This document shows positions 56,379 through 64,000 of a stretch of 64,000 nt of DNA, piece after piece (position 1 is the stretch's first letter; each line of letters begins with the position of its first letter). Under the pieces are notes generated by a model. The model searched no databases. It was given only the letters and a program-made list of their open reading frames with translations, and was not told the DNA's origin. This DNA comes from Anaerocolumna sedimenticola. GTDB taxonomy: Bacteria; Bacillota; Clostridia; Lachnospirales; Lachnospiraceae. Both the position numbers and the translations under genes were made by a program. Where the stretch lies: positions 1,763,001 to 1,827,000 of the forward strand of contig NZ_CP048000.1 in the NCBI RefSeq assembly GCF_009931695.1, read 5' to 3'.

Positions 56379-56877
56379 TCGATTTTATGAATATGAATAT
56401 AGCCTTATTCTTTACATGTTTGTTATTGCATTAAATACATACAGCATATTTGCAAAGCCTGATATATATGATTTATATACAAGGTTTATAAACATTATAT
56501 CTGTTATATCTACTGCTACGATACTTTTATTAAAATTTGATAATATCAAAAAATGATATTTCACAGGAATAAATTGAATAATATGTAATAACCCAGGCGT
56601 ATTCAGCAATATTAAAACTTCCTATAATGAAATTGTCAATGGGTTCAATCAAACAGCATCAGCAATGAAAGTAATTGATGATAAGTCAAGAAATATATCC
56701 CTTAGAATACAGAATGTAGCTTCAGTTGCGGAAGAATTTGCTGCAAGTACTGAGGAAATATCAGCATCGAGTCAGCAGCAGCTTGCTTCAACTGAAATGA
56801 TTGCACGAGCTTTAAAAGGGTTATATACTTTATCTGAGGAACTCATTTCTGAAGTAAATAAATTTAAAGTACAATAG
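56379..56877 (+). pseudogene. Decayed methyl-accepting chemotaxis protein
   Basis: The last stretch (about 56580-56877) reads SVAEEFAASTEEISASSQQQLAS and ends ALKGLYTLSEELISEV, a chemoreceptor C-terminal helix without its upstream signalling hairpin. A separate frame at 56379-56559 encodes two membrane-helix-like segments (FVIALNTYSIF and IISVISTATILLL), perhaps the sensor part. Both lack starts with ribosome binding sites and are broken by stops. I read this as a remnant, not a functional receptor. Confidence 0.6.
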
Positions 56878-56924
56878 TAAATCAGTCAAGGCACAAGTTA
56901 TTTGTAATATTTATCCAGACGATA

Positions 56925-56977
56925 AAAAAACGCTATGGAGACCTTTATGTTTAAAAGGTTCCGCAGCGTTTTTTATT
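56925..56977 (+). terminator. Terminator after the chemoreceptor remnant
   Basis: AAACGCT pairs with AGCGTTT, with inner ACCTTT/AAAGGT, followed by T6. Confidence 0.75.
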
Positions 56978-57109
56978 CTATTATATGATTTGAGTGTCAA
57001 AAAGGCCAATCCAGCTGCCTTTTTCTTGAACAATATATTTTTTACAAGCCTCTAACGTCACAAAAATGAAGCGGATGAATTCATTTCTGACCAGAGTCTT
57101 TACTAAATA

Positions 57110-57250
57110 TTACTTCTGTGTATTTCCGCCCGCTTTATTTTTGGATGTAGAATCACCGCTTACATTATTACGTGCTCTTTCTGTATTATTGATTACAGAA
57201 TTACCGTTACCTTTACCTGCACTTTTTTTATTACTGGTTTTATTATTCAT
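57110..57250 (-). CDS. Small Asn/Lys/Gly-rich protein, unknown function
   Basis: A 46-residue gene with AGAGGTAAAG before its ATG. It begins MNNKTSNKKSAGKGNGN and ends NKAGGNTQK. It is low in complexity, basic and without membrane or signal segments. No family is recognised; spore-coat or small acid-soluble-like roles are only guesses. The ribosome binding site and codon pattern make it more credible than the plus-strand frame overlapping it. Confidence 0.5.
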   Translation of the reverse strand: MNNKTSNKKSAGKGNGNSVINNTERARNNVSGDSTSKNKAGGNTQK

Positions 57251-57398
57251 GTCTTTACCTCTTTCTATATTTTATAGCTTCAGCAGCCTTTAGATATAGA
57301 TAGTATTTACCAATATTTTTAAAGTATACTTTAAGTAACTATGATTAAGTGTAAAGTCATCAAATCAGATAAAGAAGAGGAAACTTTAATGGAACAGT

Positions 57399-58631
57399 TT
57401 ATTCAGTTTTAATATCTGATTTAGTTAAGGTATTTGATTCCATTCCCATGTTAAATACGATTCCTCCCGGTTTATGTTTTTCAGAACAATTAAGGTATTT
57501 GAAATACTGATACCAATATACCTTTTCACTGTTATCTGTGGCTATCAGTATAATTACCTCATCATATTTTTCTCCGGAAGTATCTGTTTGGTTATATTTA
57601 TATTGTTCTTTATGATACAGGTTTATAAAGCCGGTATCCAACCGGATATCATCTAACAGGCCATTGATTTCTTCAGCTGTAAAGGCAGGACTGTCTGATT
57701 CTTCTGGCGTTTTGGGGGTTTCTTCCTGATGTTTGAGAGAGGGGATATGTACTTTTAAACCGTGTAGTCCGTTACCATAGTCTATTTGGTATTTAATAAT
57801 ACTGCCAATCAGGATGAAACAAAATGCGCCGATTATAATTCCATATGTTTTAATAAGAACCAATATCGTTTTTTTCCTTTTATAGGAATTTTCCAGGTAT
57901 AAGGGATCAGCAGATAAAGGGTTGTATTTTCCGCATTCAGGACACATACCGTCATGTTTGCTGTAATTGAAGATACTACCGCAGTTGCAGCATTTTGCCA
58001 TTAGTTTTGTATTATTAGAAGTTTCCTGTTTTGGTGATTTCATGTTATCAGTTATCGGAATATTCTCTTTTGTATCAATGTAAAACCAGATGGAAGTTGT
58101 TAAAAATAAGAGTACCCAGCCTATAAACAGGGCAATAAGTATTTTACCATAGGTAATGGATGCAAAGGTTGTAAGAATATAATTGATATCCAGGGTTTCG
58201 GAATCACTTATGATAAGTGCGGTAAAAAATTCCGCAAACATTAAGAAAATACCAAGGATAAATACTGCCGGTCCGTTCCAGGATCTTTTTATGGATTTTA
58301 ATGATTTACTTTCCGATAAAGCAGCCAATCCGTGCATTTTATTCGTCTCCAGTAAGAATGCCACTAATTGAAACAAAAAAATATTTCTTCTTGTCTTTGC
58401 TGAAAGCAGAGTTGGCTTTTCAGGGAAAAAGATGCCTGGAATAGCGATAACGATAGAAAATATAAGATACAAAAGTGATATAAGTATCATAAATATATCT
58501 GCAGTCGGGTTAAAAGAAAAAGACTTCAGAAAGAAAAAACTGGTTATGGATAGGATAAAAATGAGAACAATAAGAAAGCTGTTAATGTAATGTATTATGG
58601 TTTTTGATGTAATTTTACCGTTATTAAACAT
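57399..58631 (-). CDS. Polytopic membrane protein with zinc ribbon, unknown function
   Basis: About 410 residues. Five to six predicted membrane segments occur between 10 and 290. A zinc ribbon, CCNCGSIFNYSKHDGMCPECGKY, sits between membrane segments near 215-240, and a cytosolic or extracytoplasmic C-terminal domain follows (SPAFTAEEINGLLDDI onward). The start is the ATG after AGGGGGAAA; a frame from 58676 adds 15 residues upstream of that site. No family assignment can be made. Neighbours give no clue. Confidence 0.7.
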   Translation of the reverse strand: MFNNGKITSKTIIHYINSFLIVLIFILSITSFFFLKSFSFNPTADIFMILISLLYLIFSIVIAIPGIFFPEKPTLLSAKTRRNIFLFQLVAFLLETNKMHGLAALSESKSLKSIKRSWNGPAVFILGIFLMFAEFFTALIISDSETLDINYILTTFASITYGKILIALFIGWVLLFLTTSIWFYIDTKENIPITDNMKSPKQETSNNTKLMAKCCNCGSIFNYSKHDGMCPECGKYNPLSADPLYLENSYKRKKTILVLIKTYGIIIGAFCFILIGSIIKYQIDYGNGLHGLKVHIPSLKHQEETPKTPEESDSPAFTAEEINGLLDDIRLDTGFINLYHKEQYKYNQTDTSGEKYDEVIILIATDNSEKVYWYQYFKYLNCSEKHKPGGIVFNMGMESNTLTKSDIKTE

Positions 58632-58821
58632 TCGATTATTTCCCCCTAAAAAAATCAAGAAGCAGATAAAATGCACCTGTTAACGACATTAATATATTAT
58701 GGTTACCATTATTATACAATAGCTACACTGATATTACTATATAATTTTCCCGCGCTCGGATGTCTCTTTAATCTTTAATAAAGTTATTTGGTTGTGGTAA
58801 TATCCATTTATTTAATGTTAT

Positions 58822-59715
58822 TTACAGGTTAAGCTTAAAGTCTTCAATATCATGATACAATATCCTGAATTTACCCGGTGAGGTACCAATATATTTTCGG
58901 AATACTTTATTGAAATAGTTTGAACTTTCATATCCTGCCATGTTAGCTATGGCATCTATGGTAAGGTTTGTAGATAGAAGCAATTCCGCCGCATATTCAA
59001 TTCTCAGTTTTGTAAGATAATTCCAGGGTGATATTCCCACTGACTTTGTAAATATGTGGTTAAAATGATATTTTGACATACCAAGAAAATTTGAAATTTC
59101 ATCCAGAGAAAGAATATGGTGAAAATTCTCTTTCATATATTGGATGGATTTATCTATGTTACTATTGACAGGACTTAAGTTAATTAATTGGGAATTCAGA
59201 CTTCTATAAAGCTTCATGATAAATTCATAAGCGATAAAAGAGGTTTGATAGCCATCCGTTATTTTATTGTTGGCAGCAGACCAATAGGTTTCCCATAAAT
59301 ACTTAATGATTTCTTCCTGTCCCTTAAACTTTATAACCGGTTCAAACTGTTCCTGGATTTTATTCCACTCTGAAAGAGCATAATCCCCTGTTAACGTAAT
59401 AAATAGAAATTCCCATTTATCACTGTCTTTCGGAATATAATACCGGTGTTTACTTGGAATGACCGTTATAAATGCACTGCCTTCATCAAGGATATGTTTT
59501 TGCCCATTCAACTCTAATATTCCATAGCCGGACAGGGTATATTGAAAAATACAGTTGCCATTTTCACTATACCGATTCATCCCATCAAAATCATAAACGG
59601 AAGAGGTCTGTATCTGCCAGCCTAATGAGTATATCTGTGCAGGTGGTGATTGAGGACTTTTTATAAAACGGTAGGCAAAGGATTTATGTCTGGAATCATT
59701 ATTTATGTGAAGCAA
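58822..59715 (-). CDS. AraC-family transcriptional regulator
   Basis: A 297-residue regulator. The N-terminal cupin-like sensor (GYGILELNGQKHILDEGSAFITV) binds a small molecule, probably a sugar. The C-terminal double helix-turn-helix reads LSLDEISNFLGMSKYHFNHIF and SNYFNKVFRKYIGTSPGKFR. It is divergent from the GH31 gene across 176 bp, so it probably activates that gene (inference). Ribosome binding site AGGAGGG precedes the ATG. Confidence 0.92.
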   Translation of the reverse strand: MLHINNDSRHKSFAYRFIKSPQSPPAQIYSLGWQIQTSSVYDFDGMNRYSENGNCIFQYTLSGYGILELNGQKHILDEGSAFITVIPSKHRYYIPKDSDKWEFLFITLTGDYALSEWNKIQEQFEPVIKFKGQEEIIKYLWETYWSAANNKITDGYQTSFIAYEFIMKLYRSLNSQLINLSPVNSNIDKSIQYMKENFHHILSLDEISNFLGMSKYHFNHIFTKSVGISPWNYLTKLRIEYAAELLLSTNLTIDAIANMAGYESSNYFNKVFRKYIGTSPGKFRILYHDIEDFKLNL

Positions 59716-59891
59716 TATTTTACCCTCCTTTAAGCATTATATTACTGTTGTCTGAAACTTTAATAAATGCTATTATGATTATACGCTATAATTAAAAGGA
59801 TTTCTATAACTCTAATAAAAAATAAAACTGTGATCATTTATTTTTTTAGGCGCAGTATTTGGAAAAAAACATATATGAAAGGGTGGGGCAA

Positions 59892-61415
59892 ATGAAAAGT
59901 AATGTGGAAAAAGAACTTTTAGAAGGAGAATACTGGTGGGGTGGAATCGTTCAGGATGGGATTTATATGCCCTATAATGAAATAAACTTTTCCAGAGATT
60001 TGAATAAGGAGCAGTTATATAATCAGAGTTCCCCTTTGTTATTGTCCGACAAAGGCCGTTACATTTGGAGCGAAAAGCCTTTTTCTTATTCCTTTCAGAA
60101 TAACAAATTAACTATAAATTCTAATGATGACATTATATTCAGCGAAGGTCATGGGGATTTAAGAGGAGCTTTTTTAGATGCTTCAAAGAGTTATTTCCCG
60201 TCTGATGGAAAGATTCCGGATTCGTTGCTTTTTACCGCTCCCCAATATAATACCTGGATCGAAATGATGTATGAACCGACGCAGGAAAAGGTATTGGCTT
60301 ACGCAAACTCAATTATAGACAATGGTATGGCGCCGGGAGTGCTAATTATTGATGACAATTGGCAGGAGGATTATGGAGTATGGAAATTCCATCCGGGCCG
60401 TTTTCCCGAGCCGGGTGTTATGATTGATAAACTGCATAAGATGGGATTTAAAGTAATACTCTGGGTATGCAATTTCATAAGTGCGGACAGCCTCACATCC
60501 AGATTAATTCATAATAATGGCTATCTCGTGAAAGATAAGGACGGAGATCCTGCTATTGTAAAATGGTGGAACGGTTATAGTACTATGCTGGATATAACCA
60601 ATGAGGATGCGGTTCATTGGTTTAAGGAACAGCTGGATGTTTTAATCCGTGAGTTAGGTGTTGACGGATTTAAATTTGATGCAGGAGATTTAGAACACTA
60701 TAGGAAGAACTTTGTTTGCAGTAAATCAATAAATGGCCTTGAATATTCTGAAAAATGGGCTCAAATCGGTTTGAGTTATTCCTTGAATGAATATCGTGCC
60801 TGCTGGAAGATGGGGGGAAAACCACTGGCACAGCGGCTTAGCGATAAAAATCACAGCTGGGAAGTTAAAGGCGGCCTTGGCAGCCTTATTTCCAATGGTC
60901 TGGGGCAAGGCTTGCTGGGTTATGCTTTTACTTGTCCGGATATGATTGGCGGAGGCGAATATAAAGACTTCCTTGATATAAAGAATATTGATACGGAACT
61001 TATCGTTCGGAATGCAGAGTGTGCCGCATTATTTCCTATGATGCAGTTCTCCATAGCACCATGGAGAGTACTGGATGAAACTCATTTGAAGATATGTGTT
61101 GAGATGGCAAAACTGCATCAAAAATTCGGGGAAAAAATCCTGAAATTAGCAAAAGAAGCTTCCATAAGCGGTGAACCAATCATCAGACATATGGAATATG
61201 TTTTCCCTCACAAAGGTTATTCAAAAATAAATGATCAATTCATGTTAGGAGATACTATTTTAGTTGCACCGGTACTTGTAAAAGGAGCTGTTACAAAGAA
61301 AGTGGTTTTTCCGGAAGGAAATTGGCTTGGTGATGATAACAGTGTGGTTAACGGACCATGTACCTTAATTATAGAAGCTCCGTTAGAAAGGCTGCCATGG
61401 TATGAAAAACAATAG
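59892..61415 (+). CDS. Glycoside hydrolase family 31 protein
   Basis: A GH31 enzyme of about 507 residues, short compared with many family members. The catalytic nucleophile is D263 in GVDGFKFDAGD. The barrel shows GVLIIDDNWQEDYG and IGGGEY, the usual acid/base region further on, and a C-terminal MLGDTILVAPVL. No signal peptide is seen. The start is placed at ATG after GGTGGGG; a TTG at 59859 would add 11 residues. It is controlled by the divergent AraC regulator. The substrate (alpha-glucoside or alpha-xyloside) is not fixed. Confidence 0.88.
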   Translation: MKSNVEKELLEGEYWWGGIVQDGIYMPYNEINFSRDLNKEQLYNQSSPLLLSDKGRYIWSEKPFSYSFQNNKLTINSNDDIIFSEGHGDLRGAFLDASKSYFPSDGKIPDSLLFTAPQYNTWIEMMYEPTQEKVLAYANSIIDNGMAPGVLIIDDNWQEDYGVWKFHPGRFPEPGVMIDKLHKMGFKVILWVCNFISADSLTSRLIHNNGYLVKDKDGDPAIVKWWNGYSTMLDITNEDAVHWFKEQLDVLIRELGVDGFKFDAGDLEHYRKNFVCSKSINGLEYSEKWAQIGLSYSLNEYRACWKMGGKPLAQRLSDKNHSWEVKGGLGSLISNGLGQGLLGYAFTCPDMIGGGEYKDFLDIKNIDTELIVRNAECAALFPMMQFSIAPWRVLDETHLKICVEMAKLHQKFGEKILKLAKEASISGEPIIRHMEYVFPHKGYSKINDQFMLGDTILVAPVLVKGAVTKKVVFPEGNWLGDDNSVVNGPCTLIIEAPLERLPWYEKQ

Positions 61416-61448
61416 ATAATCCATAAAAAGTATCCGATTGGAGAATCC

Positions 61449-61559
61449 ATGGAAGTAATCGCAAAAAGATACTTATCAGAAGTATATTCAGCAGAAGAGA
61501 CTGCCAAAATTATACAACATCCAATAGAGTTTGTTAAAAAGTGCAGAGAAAAATTATAA
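61449..61559 (+). CDS. Possible short tail ORF in frame with GH31
   Basis: After the GH31 TAG stop, the same reading frame stays open for about 47 codons and includes ATG at 61449 (MEVIAKRYLSEVYSAEETA to KKCREKL). The helix-rich sequence looks protein-like but no ribosome binding site precedes this ATG. It could be a remnant, a translated small protein, or chance. Confidence 0.3.
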   Translation: MEVIAKRYLSEVYSAEETAKIIQHPIEFVKKCREKL

Positions 61560-61585
61560 GACAGTAGAATTTTTAATAATTTTAA

Positions 61586-61645
61586 AAAAGATATATCCTC
61601 CTGAATTAATAGAAAACAAATTCTATTCAGGAGGATATATTTTAG
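61586..61645. terminator. Terminator between GH31 and the convergent gene
   Basis: AATATATCCTCCTGAAT-type arms pair over about 20 bp, with inner ATAGAA/TTCTAT. A T-rich tail follows, and the arms can serve both strands. Confidence 0.75.
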
Positions 61646-61717
61646 TTTATAACCAAGTTTTTATACAATATAGACTAGACTCCTTAAACAGGCAAAAGTT
61701 CCTGTCATTTTATTGTT

Positions 61718-63805
61718 TTATTTTGTATAGGTATAAAAGTCGGCGGCGCATTCTGCATCAAAAAATACTGCTAAAATATAAAAGGTATTGGAATTCTTGA
61801 CCTTAAAATCCAGGAATCTCATATCCTGAATATTGAATGGTTCATGGCTGCCATCCATAAGCGTTCTCAAATGCCCGTTTTCCATGTTGATCCTATAGAT
61901 ACCTGTTTTCTTCAGGATATACATGTATTTTCCTGAAACCGCATAATCATAGTTGTATTGAGACCCCAATAGTTCGGAATAATCATGTAGCTTAATCAAA
62001 TAGCCATAATCTGCAAGATGTATTATATTTATTACTTTGCCTGAGTCAGAATCAATTACAATGATATTATCTTCAGAGTAATCCTGCATATAAATGAATT
62101 TACCGTTAACTTTTATATCACCGGAAGAAGGATAATAACCGGTATCATATTCTCGGATGATTTTTCCAGAAGCCAGATCGAGTAGCTGCAGGTTGTTATA
62201 TAACTGCAAATTGTTCGGCGCGTGTGAAGAGGAATCGGCGGGGTCATACGTTTTAAGCAACACCTTACCGTCCGATAATAAGTAGAATCCTGTATTTTGG
62301 CTGTCAGTAAGGTCGGAAATACAAACCTCGTGTTTTACTTTCAGCGATTTATCCAATTGATAAATATAAAACTTATCCTCATATCGAACAGATATATACC
62401 AGTTACCATTAGAGTCTCTTTTAATTTCGTTGGTGTCCTGCTTTTTTAAAGGGTTTGGTTTTGTACCGCTATCTGTATAGCGGAAGGATTCAGTAATCCA
62501 TGTTCCATCTGACCAGGTGAGTACCCTTAAGGAGTATTCTTCCGCAGGGACGGATTTCAGCGGTTTCCACTTGCCCCCAGTCCATGCATATAATTTCTCG
62601 TCTTTCATGTAATCCGGATCAAGGCGTATGGAATTATAGCAGACGGGAGCTCCGGCAGGTGTCTGTTCCATGGTGAATATTCCGTGGGCAGTATTGCCAT
62701 TGTAGAAAGTTTTAAAAACTTCATAATGCTTCTGAGTGTATTGATTAAGCATATTCGGTTCATTCACTTCACTTAAATGTAGAACGGGATCATTTTCATT
62801 TAGTGGAAACATCCGTCCGACTGTAATAAGATTTTTAGTTTTGTTAAAAATATCTTCGTCAATTCCATCAAGAACTCCTGCAGTCATTTTATTTAACAGG
62901 TCAGAATAGGAAATATCATTACAACTATTATTATTGAAATTATACTGTAAAGAAATTGCCAGGCCTAAACCAGCTATAGGGGTAGGGGTGGAGTCGGAAT
63001 CAGTAAAATTCAGCTGTTTTTCATCTGCAATATCAGCGTAGTACATATCAATCCAGACTTGACGTGCTGACATTATGTTTAATCCTACAGATTCCAAATC
63101 ACTTTTTAATGCTGAATATTTAAAAACACTCTCATTGGAGGTTTGATAGAATGCTAAATCGAATTTTACACCGGCTTTTGTATATGATTCTAATATATCC
63201 AGATTATCAATTGTAGGTTGCAACCCAACCATTATAACCTTATCTGCATCAGTAATTTTAGATATTACTGTTTGGTCGGTCAAAATGGTTGATATACTGT
63301 AGGAGTAGATACAATCCACAGTGGAATGACCTGTAAAATCGCCAAGATATTTATAAAATTCTGCAACCTTTGAATTAACCATATTGTAGTTCATGATAAA
63401 GACGATATGAGAAGCTGCATCTTTAATGCTCCCGCCGACTGCTTCAGGAACGGTTGTGACTGTTAATGGACCGTGTGTCACAGTAATCTGTATGTTGTAA
63501 ACAGGGATTGTTTTACCGCCTTTTTTGTAATCAAATATAAGGTCTGTTGTACCCGCACCTACTGCAGTAACATGGCCGTACATATCTGTGGTTACCATTG
63601 TAGTATCGCCTGAGTGCCACCGGCCTGAAGATATATTTTTATCGGTTGAAAACTTGTTAATATCTAAATCCAAACTTTGACCAACATAAAGACTTAATAT
63701 GTCTTCAGCATATGCATTCGCAGTTAATGGTGAGGGCAATGCAACTGACAGCGTTAATGCTAAAACAAAAAATAAAGCTGCTATTAGTTTTCTTAGATTA
63801 ATCAT
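61718..63805 (-). CDS. Secreted protein with Ig-like N-terminal domain, unknown function
   Basis: About 695 residues with a signal peptide (6-36, ending near ANAYAED). An Ig-like (Big2-type) domain covers about 37-110 (YVGQSLDLDINK to GAGTTDLIFDYKKGG). A central domain of about 250 residues is not recognised. The C-terminal part (about 480-690) has repeats with strand patterns such as DKSLKVKHEV and DSDSGKVI, which suggest a beta-propeller (inference). The ATG at 63805 follows GGAGG; a longer frame from 63835 includes a palindromic element. The GerMN-like gene upstream shares its strand. Confidence 0.65.
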   Translation of the reverse strand: MINLRKLIAALFFVLALTLSVALPSPLTANAYAEDILSLYVGQSLDLDINKFSTDKNISSGRWHSGDTTMVTTDMYGHVTAVGAGTTDLIFDYKKGGKTIPVYNIQITVTHGPLTVTTVPEAVGGSIKDAASHIVFIMNYNMVNSKVAEFYKYLGDFTGHSTVDCIYSYSISTILTDQTVISKITDADKVIMVGLQPTIDNLDILESYTKAGVKFDLAFYQTSNESVFKYSALKSDLESVGLNIMSARQVWIDMYYADIADEKQLNFTDSDSTPTPIAGLGLAISLQYNFNNNSCNDISYSDLLNKMTAGVLDGIDEDIFNKTKNLITVGRMFPLNENDPVLHLSEVNEPNMLNQYTQKHYEVFKTFYNGNTAHGIFTMEQTPAGAPVCYNSIRLDPDYMKDEKLYAWTGGKWKPLKSVPAEEYSLRVLTWSDGTWITESFRYTDSGTKPNPLKKQDTNEIKRDSNGNWYISVRYEDKFYIYQLDKSLKVKHEVCISDLTDSQNTGFYLLSDGKVLLKTYDPADSSSHAPNNLQLYNNLQLLDLASGKIIREYDTGYYPSSGDIKVNGKFIYMQDYSEDNIIVIDSDSGKVINIIHLADYGYLIKLHDYSELLGSQYNYDYAVSGKYMYILKKTGIYRINMENGHLRTLMDGSHEPFNIQDMRFLDFKVKNSNTFYILAVFFDAECAADFYTYTK

Positions 63806-63835
63806 AATAACCTCCATTTGCCGCTTCAGCGGCAT
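63805..63835 (-). repeat. Palindromic 5' element, second copy
   Basis: GCCGCTTCAGCGGC (plus strand, 63820-63833) ends 14 bases before the start codon of the downstream gene, as at sfsA. The spacer (AAATGGAGGTTATT) also resembles the sfsA spacer. Confidence 0.55.
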
Positions 63836-63857
63836 ACAAATCCCTCATGTTAAAATT

Positions 63858-64000
63858 TTATCCTAATTCTTTTTCCTTGGTAAATATCCCCTCAAAACTA
63901 TAATGATCTGCGTAGGTATCCTTTATACCATCTACTGTTACCACTGCCGAATTAATATCCGGCAGATTAAGAAGTGTATTGGTGAGTTCATTCATCAATA
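63858..64000 (-). CDS. GerMN-like domain protein, C-terminal end
   Basis: Only about 47 C-terminal residues lie in the window; the start is beyond the right edge. LLNLPDINSAVVTVDG followed by an FxG segment resembles the last strands of GerMN domains, found in spore germination and lipoprotein-like proteins. The call is tentative because the sequence is so short. It lies 52 bp upstream of the Ig-like protein start, on the same strand. Confidence 0.45.
   Translation of the reverse strand, partial: LMNELTNTLLNLPDINSAVVTVDGIKDTYADHYSFEGIFTKEKELG

Noticed and set aside
57066..57293. Plus-strand 75-codon frame
   Set aside because: It is antisense to the small minus-strand gene, which has a proper ribosome binding site and composition.

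Overview
The window reads as a low-GC Clostridia chromosome segment. Inference from gene content and order points to Lachnospiraceae, close to Lachnoclostridium/Anaerocolumna. Evidence includes the order uvrC-hprK-glk-murB-rapZ-whiA-HPr-like-dnaE-pfkA, a T-box before thrS, an infC operon with an attenuator leader and an AUU start, a glgC-glgD pair, and AGGAGG-type ribosome binding sites. Most of it is ordinary core chromosome separated by AT-rich spacers that carry many small structured repeats.

Layout: (1) 1-3.1 kb, a LacI-type regulator tail and a GH2 beta-galactosidase, ending at a terminator shared with pyrG on the minus strand. (2) 4.8-5.9 kb, a long non-coding spacer, then ftsH. (3) 8-22 kb, the housekeeping block uvrC, hprK, ROK glucokinase, murB, rapZ, whiA and a Crh-like HPr protein in which Glu replaces His15 while Ser46 is kept; then a polysaccharide deacetylase, dnaE and pfkA. 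(4) 22-30.6 kb, an ABC exporter, an ECF sigma factor with a membrane partner, sfsA, a hemerythrin lacking one usual iron ligand, a frameshifted GT4 glycosyltransferase, a YdcF-like protein and a GNAT enzyme. (5) 31-36.3 kb, T-box-thrS, a tandem array of 96-bp units with three hairpins each, prfC, GNAT. (6) 36.3-39.7 kb, a translation-factor operon (infC-rpmI-rplT) whose attenuator leader has been separated from infC by an IS91-like transposon. (7) 39.7-46.4 kb, a TetR-controlled, partly GC-richer efflux module: ABC ATPase, FtsX-type permease (frameshifted), HlyD-type adaptor and a TolC-like protein, although other genes suggest a monoderm host. (8) 46.4-54.3 kb, tRNA-Leu(CAG), a membrane aspartic-protease-like protein, tRNA-Asn, and a minus-strand glycogen operon glgC-glgD-glgA-glgP. 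(9) 54.3-64 kb, a MraY-like transferase, tRNA-Leu(UAA), a decayed chemoreceptor, a zinc-ribbon membrane protein, a divergent AraC regulator/GH31 pair, and a secreted Ig-like protein with the end of a GerMN-like gene.

How the parts connect: HprK, the Crh-like protein, glucokinase, PfkA and the glycogen genes together point to carbon-flux control, with the LacI/GH2 and AraC/GH31 pairs as sugar-scavenging inputs. The most notable observations are the Crh-like protein, the repeat families with covarying hairpins, the transposon between the attenuator and infC, and the TolC-like efflux cluster. Two single-base frameshifts in homopolymer runs (28297-28302 and 42395-42398) could be real mutations or sequence errors. 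No database search was possible; family calls rest on motif recognition.
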